Below, one piece after another: positions 26,519 to 33,832 of a DNA stretch of 33,832 nucleotides. The position numbers and the translations under genes were made by a program. Every line of letters starts with the position of its first letter. Position 1 is the stretch's first letter. Origin of the DNA: Methanocorpusculum sp. Its GTDB lineage: Archaea; Halobacteriota; Methanomicrobia; Methanomicrobiales; Methanocorpusculaceae. The DNA lies in NCBI GenBank assembly GCA_029987235.1, contig DALTWF010000018.1:1-33832 (forward strand). Direction: 5' to 3'. The notes below the pieces were generated by a model, which did not search any database, was not told the DNA's origin, and saw nothing but the letters and a program-made list of their open reading frames with translations.

Positions 26519-26585
26519 ATCTGCGTTTTTAGGGATTAAACCCGCAAAGATATCTCTTTTGAGTGCGAATAATATTACATAATTC

Positions 26586-28937
26586 ATGACAGATCAGCAG
26601 AAATCTCAGACCGGACTTACCAGTGCCGAAGTCCGTGAGAGAAAAAACAGCGGTCTTGGAAACGATACGAAAATCAAGGTCAGCAAAAGCGTTCTTCAGA
26701 TATTTCTCACCAACATATTCACCTACTTCAACCTCATCTTTGCCGTATTAGGCATCTTTGTCTGCACCGCATTTGACGGAAAGGACTATTCTTTCGTCAC
26801 TCAACTGTCCTTCCTCCTCGTTGTAATCGCCAATACATTCATAGGAATCGTTCAGGAACTCCGTGCAAAGCGTGTTCTTGACAAGATGACTATTCTCAAC
26901 GCCCCGAAAACCACAGTTATCCGTGACGGGACCGAGTCAGTAATTTCCTCCGGTGAACTGGTAAAAGATGACCTTATTGTACTAAACGCAGGAAACACGA
27001 TTCCGGCAGATGCCCGCGTCTGCACGGGGACGGTTTCTGTCAATGAATCGCTTCTGACCGGAGAAGAGCGCGAAATCCGCAAACAGCCGGGTGACGAACT
27101 GTTTTCAGGAAGTTACATCGTTGCCGGAACATGTACTGCGGTTCTTGAAAAGGTCGGTGCCGAATCCTATGCTGCAAAACTTTCGGTTGAAGCAAAAAAG
27201 ATGAAACGCGTCGAACAGTCGGAAATGACCCGTTCGGTAAATAACCTGCTGAAATGGATTGGGATAATCATTTTGCCGGTCGGTATCCTTCTTTTCATCA
27301 ACTCTTTCGTCCGCGAGGCAAACACCTATGCAAACAGCGTATTTTCGGTCGCAGGCGCAATAACGGCCATGATTCCGGAAGGATTGTATCTTCTGATGTC
27401 GGTTGTTTTAGCAGTAGGTACAATCCGGCTTGCAAAGCGCAAGGTTCTGCTTCATGAGATGAAAAGTATTGAGTCGCTTGCCCGCGTTGATATGCTTTGC
27501 GTGGATAAAACCGGAACGATTACCCAGCCGAAGATGCAGGTTGCATCAGTCGTTGAATTTAGAGAGGGTGCCGCAGAAAAACTCAGCCGCTATGTCTGTG
27601 ACGCGGTTGACAACAACAGTACAATGATTGCGCTGAAAGAGTATTATAAAGACTCTGACGGAGGAGGCAGCGCCGTTCCGCTTGAAGTCAATGCTTTCTC
27701 TTCATCGGCAAAATACGGTTCAATTCGCTATGCTGAAGAAACGCTGTATCTTGGTGCGCCTGAATTTGTCATAAGTGGTGATGAACTGGAAAAATTCAGC
27801 GCGGCAACCCTTGAAAATGCGAAAAAAGGCGAGCGTGTACTGGTTTTGGCAACAGACTCGCCCGCCGGAAAAACCGCTGTTGCCGCAGTGATGCTCAATA
27901 ATGCCCTGCGCGAAAATGCGGTCGAAACTTTTGCCTACTTCCGTGCTCAGGGCGTTACAATCAAGGTCATTTCCGGCGACAACCCGGTTACTGTCTCAGA
28001 AGTTGCACGCCGTGCCGGAATTCCCGATTCAGATAAATATGTGGATGCTACAACTCTTGTCTCCGATGAGGATATTGAAAAAGCCGCCGTTTTCTACACT
28101 GTATTCGGCAGAGTAACGCCGGTGCAGAAGAAAAGCCTGGTTTTAGCCCTGAAAAAAGCAGGTCATACTGTTGCCATGACCGGAGACGGGGTAAACGATA
28201 TCTTAGCCATGAAGGATGCGGACTGCAGTATTGCTATGGCATCTGGAAGTGATGCAGCATCTCAGGCAGCCCAGGTCGTTTTGCTTGAATCAGACTTCTC
28301 CTGCATGCCTAACGTGGTCCTTGAAGGAAGACGTGCAATCAACAATCTTCAGCGCTCGGCAATTCTTTTCCTTTCCAAGAACACGTTCTCCCTTATTCTT
28401 TCCCTGATGGCGCTGATTCTCTGCTTTACTTACCCGCTTCGCCCGTCGCAGATTATGATTGTGAGTGTGTTTACGATAGGACTTCCGGGTCTGCTCCTTG
28501 CAGTCGAGCCGAACAAGGCAAGAATCAAGGGTAAATTCATTAAAAATGTGCTTCTCAAAGCACTTCCCGCCGGAATTACCAGTTCTCTTGCGGTAACCGT
28601 TATGAGTCTTTACGGCTCGTATGCCGGTATCGACCCGGCAGTTTTGGCGACCTGTGCAACAATTGTTCTTGCAACCGTTGGATTCATGATTATGCGGCGT
28701 ATCAGTTCTCCGATGAGTAAATACAGGATATTTGTCTATCTGTTCAGCATTGCAGGCTTCATTGCCGCGGCCCTGATAATGCCCTGGTTCTTCGGTCTTG
28801 TGCCGCTTTCGCTTGAGGCGATTATCGCGGTTGCGATAATTATTGCCGTATCCGAGGTCATATTCTTCTTTGTTTCAAAGGGAATCGACCGGATTTTAAA
28901 TAAAGAGGCAGAAAAAGAAGCCGGTACGGCGGCTTAA
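26586..28937 (+). CDS. P-type cation-transporting ATPase (CtpE-like)
   Basis: A 783-residue membrane pump. The phosphorylation motif is DKTGT with Asp307, the actuator loop is 'SLLTGEEREI', and the hinge motif is TGDGVND (532-538). By hydropathy there are about ten membrane segments: two before the actuator domain, two before the phosphorylation domain (with PEGL in M4, 'AMIPEGLYLLMSV') and six at the C-terminus. There is no N-terminal heavy-metal-binding domain and no CPC motif, so it is not a copper/zinc P1B pump. PEGL and the region before DKTGT resemble the CtpE-like group, members of which are linked to calcium; the ion here is uncertain. It is monocistronic and convergent with the NRPS operon. 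Confidence 0.92.
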   Translation: MTDQQKSQTGLTSAEVRERKNSGLGNDTKIKVSKSVLQIFLTNIFTYFNLIFAVLGIFVCTAFDGKDYSFVTQLSFLLVVIANTFIGIVQELRAKRVLDKMTILNAPKTTVIRDGTESVISSGELVKDDLIVLNAGNTIPADARVCTGTVSVNESLLTGEEREIRKQPGDELFSGSYIVAGTCTAVLEKVGAESYAAKLSVEAKKMKRVEQSEMTRSVNNLLKWIGIIILPVGILLFINSFVREANTYANSVFSVAGAITAMIPEGLYLLMSVVLAVGTIRLAKRKVLLHEMKSIESLARVDMLCVDKTGTITQPKMQVASVVEFREGAAEKLSRYVCDAVDNNSTMIALKEYYKDSDGGGSAVPLEVNAFSSSAKYGSIRYAEETLYLGAPEFVISGDELEKFSAATLENAKKGERVLVLATDSPAGKTAVAAVMLNNALRENAVETFAYFRAQGVTIKVISGDNPVTVSEVARRAGIPDSDKYVDATTLVSDEDIEKAAVFYTVFGRVTPVQKKSLVLALKKAGHTVAMTGDGVNDILAMKDADCSIAMASGSDAASQAAQVVLLESDFSCMPNVVLEGRRAINNLQRSAILFLSKNTFSLILSLMALILCFTYPLRPSQIMIVSVFTIGLPGLLLAVEPNKARIKGKFIKNVLLKALPAGITSSLAVTVMSLYGSYAGIDPAVLATCATIVLATVGFMIMRRISSPMSKYRIFVYLFSIAGFIAAALIMPWFFGLVPLSLEAIIAVAIIIAVSEVIFFFVSKGIDRILNKEAEKEAGTAA

Positions 28938-28999
28938 ATTTTCTTTTCAGCTCAGCCCCTTTGTTTCAAAAAGCAGAGCGGGGGGTGACCGCATTTTCC

Positions 29000-29629
29000 T
29001 TATTTCTTTTCAAAACATACACTTCTGCAAAAGCCGTCTGTGTTGTTTCCTTCAATAAATCCGAACTGTGCATCAGAAACGTTCTGATGAACTGACACCT
29101 GCCCGTCAGCGGAAATCTCGATTTCAAATGAATCCGGCTTCAGATTCATTCCAAGACCGGTTGCTTTCATGAAACTCTCTTTTAACGTCCAGAGCCTGCA
29201 AAAATAGAGATTACGTTCAAACCCTGCAGGTTTTTTCATGAGTTTTTCATATTCATTCCCGGTAAAACAGAATTTTGCGAGATCCGGTGAAAACGGGGTT
29301 ATTTTTTCGATATCGCATCCGATTGGAACAGACGCCGCAACGCACATTACCATCGGTTCAGAATGCGACAGATTAAAACAGAATTCCGGATGAGAAACAA
29401 GTTCTGGTTTTCCGAATTTTCCGACAGTGATTTCGTATTTTTCATCCGCAATACCTTCCTCTTTCATCGCACGCAAAAGCAGCAGTTCCACGCAGATACC
29501 AAGCCGCCTGTCTTTTTCAAATACAAACTTGTCAATTTGCTTTTGTCTGTACTCACTTACAACCGGATAAAAAAAAGAAACGTCATGACCGCAAAGCAGT
29601 TCATCAACAGATGCGGAGTAAATTCTCAT
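29000..29629 (-). CDS. 4'-phosphopantetheinyl transferase (Sfp-type)
   Basis: 209 residues of the Sfp/AcpT superfamily. These enzymes move phosphopantetheine from CoA to a serine of carrier proteins. The N-terminal half has 'FNLSHSEPMVMCVAAS'. The Mg-binding motif is GCDIE (Asp106, Glu108), and the second signature is WTLKESFMKATG (Glu151). Length fits Sfp-type enzymes (about 200-240). It is the last gene of the operon and overlaps the STAS stop by 4 nt (ATGA). Its obvious target is the carrier domain of the NRPS encoded at the start of the same operon. Archaea usually lack carrier-protein fatty acid synthesis, so a dedicated PPTase is meaningful here. Confidence 0.92.
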   Translation of the reverse strand: MRIYSASVDELLCGHDVSFFYPVVSEYRQKQIDKFVFEKDRRLGICVELLLLRAMKEEGIADEKYEITVGKFGKPELVSHPEFCFNLSHSEPMVMCVAASVPIGCDIEKITPFSPDLAKFCFTGNEYEKLMKKPAGFERNLYFCRLWTLKESFMKATGLGMNLKPDSFEIEISADGQVSVHQNVSDAQFGFIEGNNTDGFCRSVCFEKK

Positions 29630-29922
29630 TCCACATCTATGACGGAAGTAATCCCGGTTATCTCCAAAACAGCCATCACATTCGGGGTGGTATGCACAAT
29701 TTTTAATCCTCCTTTTTCCTCCATCAGTTCATCAGCATTGAGTATGGAGCGGATTCCGGCAGATGCGAGATAATTGACCGCGGATAAATCAAAAATAAGT
29801 TTTCCGGCGTCCGCCACTTCACGTTCTACTACCTTATCCAGTTCCGGTGCGGTCAGAAAATCAATATTTCCCGTCGGTTTTATTGTTACGGTATTTCCGT
29901 TTTTATCTACTGTAATATCCAT
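29626..29922 (-). CDS. STAS-domain anti-sigma factor antagonist-like protein
   Basis: From ATG 29922 this is a 98-residue single STAS domain of the SpoIIAA/RsbV type. The signature LSAVNYLASAGIRSIL keeps the phosphorylatable serine (S of ASAGIR, residue 54). In bacteria this serine is phosphorylated by the RsbW/SpoIIAB kinase and dephosphorylated by a PP2C phosphatase, switching the partner. Both activities are encoded as domains of the preceding gene. A TTG 12 nt upstream gives a longer ORF, but the ATG fits better: GGAGG lies 12 nt before it and the phosphatase stop is 1 nt away. The downstream target is unknown. Confidence 0.9.
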   Translation of the reverse strand: MDITVDKNGNTVTIKPTGNIDFLTAPELDKVVEREVADAGKLIFDLSAVNYLASAGIRSILNADELMEEKGGLKIVHTTPNVMAVLEITGITSVIDVE

Positions 29923-29923
29923 G

Positions 29924-31732
29924 TCAGTATTCAACCTCCAGTGTGATTATATTATGTTTATTTTCATATCTATACTTTATCCTGTCAGTCAGTTTGCTCA
30001 CCATATATATGCCAAGTCCGCCGTTACGATGGCTCTTCACCTCTGTTTTACACTCGCCATAGTCGAAATCAAGCGGATCAAAGTACCGGCCGTTATCAGT
30101 AATCACAATAAATGCACGACGGTTAAATGTATGGATCGAAAGAGATATCGTTCCATCAGGCTTTCCCTCAAATGAATGAAGAATAATATTAGACAACAAT
30201 TCTGATACGGCAATGGAAATATTGGATAAAATCATCCTGTTGCATCCTGCAGCAGTCATTATTTCTGTCACATATTTCATAAGTTTTTCATATCCTGCAG
30301 TATCACTTCTGACTTCAAGACACAGTGGTTCGGGTTTATTGTAATATTGATTAAACTCAAATGCAAGCATGGTTATGTCGTCGGCAGGCTCTCGGGAGCC
30401 TCTGAACGCAGATAACTCATTTGTTAACTTCTGCAGAAAGTCGCTCGCGGTAAGATGGATGGAAGTATTCAAAGCATCCAGCAGCCGTCCCTCTCCGAAG
30501 AATTCTCCGGCAGGATTTGCCAGTTCCACTATTCCGTCTGTGTATAAGAAGAGCCGGTCACCCTCGGATAAAGTTATGGTTTGTTCTGTGTAGCGCGTCA
30601 GACGTTTTCTGCCGAGAACAAAATCAGGTTTTGATTTAACCAGCTTAAACTCCCCGTTGTTTGTCCGGAGTGCAGGGGGGTTATGACCTGCATTCACATA
30701 TTTGAGTATGCCCGTTTCCAGATCCACATATCCAATCCATCCGGTTACAAACATTTTTTCTGAATTTAATGCGCATAACTCACGATTTACCCTGTTAACT
30801 ACTGTATCTACAGGAAGCCCGGTGTGGTGGGAAAATGATCTGATGCAGGATTTTACATTTGCCAGAAACAAGGCAGCCGGAATTCCGTGACCAGAAACAT
30901 CAGCAACCATGATAACTACATGTTTCTCATCCGTCATGAAATAATCATAATAGTCACCACCCACTTCGGAAGCAGGATGCATTGCCGCAGTCACATAATA
31001 TTCCGGTCGGGGCTGAATGGGTGCCGGAAGCATACCAAGCTGAATTGATGATGCAAGCGCCAGCTCTTTTTGTAATCCTGCGGTATGTTGAGACAGTGTT
31101 GTCTGTTTTATAATTATGTTCTGCCCGATTATTGTAATAATTACCGGGATTGCAAGAATTCCTATTGATGTAATTGTTTTGACTATGATAGACATGACCA
31201 GCGGAGAGCCCGAATTTGCTATGAAATTAATATTAATCATTGCTTCATCAAGTTCACCTGCGGCAATAGCCAGAAGTGACGTAACTGGAACCGCAGCAAC
31301 CATCAGAAATGATATACTAATAGTTATGCGCGGTTTGAAATAAAGGCAGCTTATCAGGGGAGGAAGAAACGGAATAAATAATAAATTCCTTGAATTTTCA
31401 AACATAATTACGATAATTATTAACGAAATAGCACTGAGGAGTATATATTTGGTCAGACTCTTCTTCCAGCCGTGGATAAGAATTACTGCTAACGCACACA
31501 AAGAAATACCAAGTGTTACATAGAATACATAAGCCTTAATAGAACCCACGATTACGCAAACAAATGTGAGAACAACGCAGAGAATAAGGCAAAACAAAGA
31601 AAATTTATTTGCGCTCGTCTCGAGTTCCATTATATTGTAATAAGTATTCTCTCCCAAAAACTCAGATAATATATGCGTTTTTAGTCTTGATATTACATCA
31701 TTCCTGGTTTTTTCCTGCTGAATTTCTGACAT
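29924..31732 (-). CDS. Membrane SpoIIE-type PP2C phosphatase fused to an RsbW-like kinase domain
   Basis: 602 residues. Residues about 43-205 contain about six hydrophobic segments (membrane sensor). A short coiled linker (about 207-235) follows. Residues 245-460 form a SpoIIE/RsbU PP2C phosphatase with metal ligands at GGDYYD (Asp260), DVSGHG (Asp278), YTDG (Asp399) and ADDIT (Asp451/452). Residues about 475-602 are a GHKL ATPase like RsbW: the N-box has Glu511 and Asn515 in SELLSNII, G1 is TDNG (546-548), and G2 is GGLGIYM (571-577). One polypeptide therefore carries both the likely phosphatase and kinase for the neighbouring STAS protein. It starts 1 nt after the NRPS stop and ends 1 nt before the STAS ATG. 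The sensed signal is unknown. Confidence 0.92.
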   Translation of the reverse strand: MSEIQQEKTRNDVISRLKTHILSEFLGENTYYNIMELETSANKFSLFCLILCVVLTFVCVIVGSIKAYVFYVTLGISLCALAVILIHGWKKSLTKYILLSAISLIIIVIMFENSRNLLFIPFLPPLISCLYFKPRITISISFLMVAAVPVTSLLAIAAGELDEAMININFIANSGSPLVMSIIVKTITSIGILAIPVIITIIGQNIIIKQTTLSQHTAGLQKELALASSIQLGMLPAPIQPRPEYYVTAAMHPASEVGGDYYDYFMTDEKHVVIMVADVSGHGIPAALFLANVKSCIRSFSHHTGLPVDTVVNRVNRELCALNSEKMFVTGWIGYVDLETGILKYVNAGHNPPALRTNNGEFKLVKSKPDFVLGRKRLTRYTEQTITLSEGDRLFLYTDGIVELANPAGEFFGEGRLLDALNTSIHLTASDFLQKLTNELSAFRGSREPADDITMLAFEFNQYYNKPEPLCLEVRSDTAGYEKLMKYVTEIMTAAGCNRMILSNISIAVSELLSNIILHSFEGKPDGTISLSIHTFNRRAFIVITDNGRYFDPLDFDYGECKTEVKSHRNGGLGIYMVSKLTDRIKYRYENKHNIITLEVEY

Positions 31733-31733
31733 G

Positions 31734-33832
31734 TTAATTAAAGTAGCGTAGTGATTCCAATCCTTTAAGCATTCGTCTGATATATGCCATATCTGTCAAA
31801 GGCCATGAAAAACCAAGACGATAAAGAGCATTCACTGTGTATATATTGTTGTTATCGTTCATTAAAACCTTTTCTCCCTCATTGTTAACATAGGAAAGCA
31901 GGCAGGAAATATCAACATTTGCCTTCTCATCACTCATTGTTTCTGAAAACCGTCCGGCAAACTTTTCTTCCGAAACCACCTCAATAGGCATGCCGAGTTC
32001 ATTGAATTCTTCGATGATATTTGCCATATGGACCTGATGGCAGTTGTTTACATGAAACACCGTAAACTGAGAAGGAGTGGTGCTGAGAAGTACAATGGCT
32101 TTTGCAACAACATCAATCGGTGAAAATTCAACCGGTGTTGCCAGTTGTGTTACCGGAAAAACACCCAGTTTCTTATACGCCCGCATCGTACGCATGAAAT
32201 TATTTGTTGCAGAATTCATCTGGAATTCGCCGTCGAAATTCCGGCTCATAAGATTGCCGAGCCGCATCACTTTTGCTTTCAGTCCTTTACGTATTGCGTC
32301 AAATACGGCCTGTTCCGCCATGTATTTTGAGTGAATATATTTGTTGTTCAGTTCCTGTCCGATGTCCAGTGTGTTTTCATAGAGAACCTGACTGACGCCA
32401 TCTGATGCTGCAACCGAACTGCCGCATACGCTTAATGTCGATGTCTGAATGAGTTGCGCATTATGTTCAAATGCAATTTGAATGAGATTTTTCACACCGG
32501 TGTAATTGATTTTTTCAATGGAATCGTCTGAGGCAAAATGTTTGACACTTGCCGCGCAGTTTATGATTGTGTCAAAGGTATGCGATGCAAGGGCTGATGC
32601 AAGTTCTTCATCTGTAATATCTCCTTCAACAACCGTTATGCGTTCAAACATCTGTTCATCAATCATTCCTCCGAAATAGTACATCAAAAAAATGCGAAGC
32701 CGGTCTGATGCTTTCTGGTTCTTCGCTTTATGGACCAGGCAGATTATTTTTTCACATCCGGATTCAAGCAGTTCTTTTAAGACATGAATTCCTAAAAATC
32801 CTGTTGCACCGGTGAGTAAAACAACTCCGGTGCTGGTTTTCTGTATTGCATTGAGATGTGGGATGGTGTTGCAGGACAGAACATCTGCATATTCGGATAC
32901 AGGAGGCAGTTCTTTATCGCTTTCAGTTACAGGTACGGACTCTTTTGATGCTGCAGCCGCAAACGAAGCAAGGCTCTGCGGGGTGTGATTGTCAAAGATA
33001 TTCTTGTAAACGATATTCAATCCCTCATTATAACACAGCATCGCAACTTTTGATGCTGAAATTGAGGTGCCGCCAAGTGCAAAGAAATCATCGTCTGCGT
33101 AAACAGTGTCAATGCCGAGAACTTTTGCAAATATACCGCACAGTTTTTCCTCAAGTGGATTTGCTGCGGGCGTCCCCACATGTTTTGTTTGTAATTCCGG
33201 TTTCGGCAGTTTCCTTCTGTCGACTTTAGCATTGACGGTTAATGGAATTTCTGCAATCTGCATTATTGAGGCAGGAACCATGTATGCCGGTTTTCTCTCA
33301 GCAATGAATGCGGAAAGGGCTTCTGTATCAATATCGGCACCGGAATCTGCTGATACTACATATGCTGCAATAAATTTCCCGCCGGCTTCATCATCAAACG
33401 CGGCAACCGTAGCATCCTTTATCCCTGCAAATTCACGAATTACCTGCTCGACTTCCGTCAGTTCAACACGGAAACCGCGTATTTTCACCTGACCGTCTGT
33501 TCTGCCGATAAATTCAACCCGCCCGTCTGAAAGCATGCGCACAACATCGCCGGTGCGGTACAGTTTTGCATATTCAGCATCGGAAGTGAACGGATTTTGC
33601 ACAAACACCTCAGCGGTTTTGTCCGGGCGGTTAAGATAGCCGCGTCCAATCTGAACACCTGCTGCGCATAATTCTCCTGCCGCACCTATGGGCAGCCGGT
33701 GCATATTTTTGTCGACAACATATAGTTTTACATTGTCATGCGGTTTTCCGATTGTCCGGCAGGCGTTCTCGTCAGTTACCTGCTCGCAGGTAATACAGCA
33801 TGTTGCTTCACTCGGTCCGTAGCCGTTGAGGA
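31734..33832 (-). CDS. Non-ribosomal peptide synthetase, C-terminal part: A-PCP-thioester reductase (5' end off window)
   Basis: The frame is open to the right edge; 698 residues are visible. The end of an adenylation domain shows NGYGPSEAT (A5), 'GELCAAGVQIGRGYLNRPDK' (A6), YRTGDVVR (A7), 'GRTDGQVKIRGFRVELTEVE' (A8) and 'NAKVDRRKLP' (A10). A carrier domain follows, with FFALGGTSISA; the phosphopantetheine Ser codon is at 33063-33065. The last about 370 residues are a thioester-reductase domain with NAD(P) motif 'LLTGATGFLGIHV' and YIHSK (Tyr-xxx-Lys). Such a domain releases the product as an aldehyde or alcohol instead of by hydrolysis. The specificity residues and upstream modules are outside the window, so the product cannot be predicted. 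Codons are less C-biased than in leuS, which would fit acquisition by transfer. Confidence 0.93.
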   Translation of the reverse strand, partial: LNGYGPSEATCCITCEQVTDENACRTIGKPHDNVKLYVVDKNMHRLPIGAAGELCAAGVQIGRGYLNRPDKTAEVFVQNPFTSDAEYAKLYRTGDVVRMLSDGRVEFIGRTDGQVKIRGFRVELTEVEQVIREFAGIKDATVAAFDDEAGGKFIAAYVVSADSGADIDTEALSAFIAERKPAYMVPASIMQIAEIPLTVNAKVDRRKLPKPELQTKHVGTPAANPLEEKLCGIFAKVLGIDTVYADDDFFALGGTSISASKVAMLCYNEGLNIVYKNIFDNHTPQSLASFAAAASKESVPVTESDKELPPVSEYADVLSCNTIPHLNAIQKTSTGVVLLTGATGFLGIHVLKELLESGCEKIICLVHKAKNQKASDRLRIFLMYYFGGMIDEQMFERITVVEGDITDEELASALASHTFDTIINCAASVKHFASDDSIEKINYTGVKNLIQIAFEHNAQLIQTSTLSVCGSSVAASDGVSQVLYENTLDIGQELNNKYIHSKYMAEQAVFDAIRKGLKAKVMRLGNLMSRNFDGEFQMNSATNNFMRTMRAYKKLGVFPVTQLATPVEFSPIDVVAKAIVLLSTTPSQFTVFHVNNCHQVHMANIIEEFNELGMPIEVVSEEKFAGRFSETMSDEKANVDISCLLSYVNNEGEKVLMNDNNNIYTVNALYRLGFSWPLTDMAYIRRMLKGLESLRYFN

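Overview
The window looks like chromosomal DNA of a methanogenic euryarchaeon, most likely a member of the Methanomicrobiales (Methanocorpusculum-like). The family name is an inference. The reasons are an archaeal-type leucyl-tRNA synthetase, a PIN/ATPase/KH protein typical of euryarchaea, a TBP-fold transcription factor, short-form NifB and TrpB2. Several genes also have TATA-like elements about 25-30 nt before the start codon (leaderless genes), and the surface proteins are archaeal in type, with Thr/Pro-rich stalks and C-terminal anchors.

Left part (1-10.8 kb), cell surface and regulation. A large secreted repeat protein (GLUG plus InlB-type repeats, minus strand) runs off the left edge. 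A run of nine C separates its ribosome binding site from its ATG. Next come a type-B carboxylesterase with an Ig-like N-terminus, a divergent TBP paralogue, and a 1445-residue beta-helix adhesin-like protein with about 30 short repeats and a C-terminal anchor.

Middle (10.9-13.0 kb): a group II intron with a clear domain V. Its reverse transcriptase is broken by two frameshifts. It sits in the gap between the adhesin and a housekeeping block.

Housekeeping block (13.2-29 kb): a PIN-ATPase-KH protein with leuS; a 31-codon ORF behind a structured leader; tRNA-Arg(TCT); a small conserved-looking protein; an unexplained promoter and leader region; a membrane protein; a giant TPR protein translationally coupled to rlmH; trpB2 and nifB divergently transcribed; and a P-type cation ATPase.

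Right part (29.0-33.8 kb), the most interesting locus. A tightly packed minus-strand operon encodes the end of a non-ribosomal peptide synthetase (A, PCP and thioester-reductase domains), a membrane SpoIIE-type phosphatase fused to an RsbW-like kinase domain, a SpoIIAA-like STAS antagonist and a 4'-phosphopantetheinyl transferase. The intergenic distances are 1 nt, 1 nt and a 4-nt overlap. It joins secondary-metabolite synthesis, carrier-protein activation and a sigma-factor-style partner-switching module in an organism expected to lack sigma factors.
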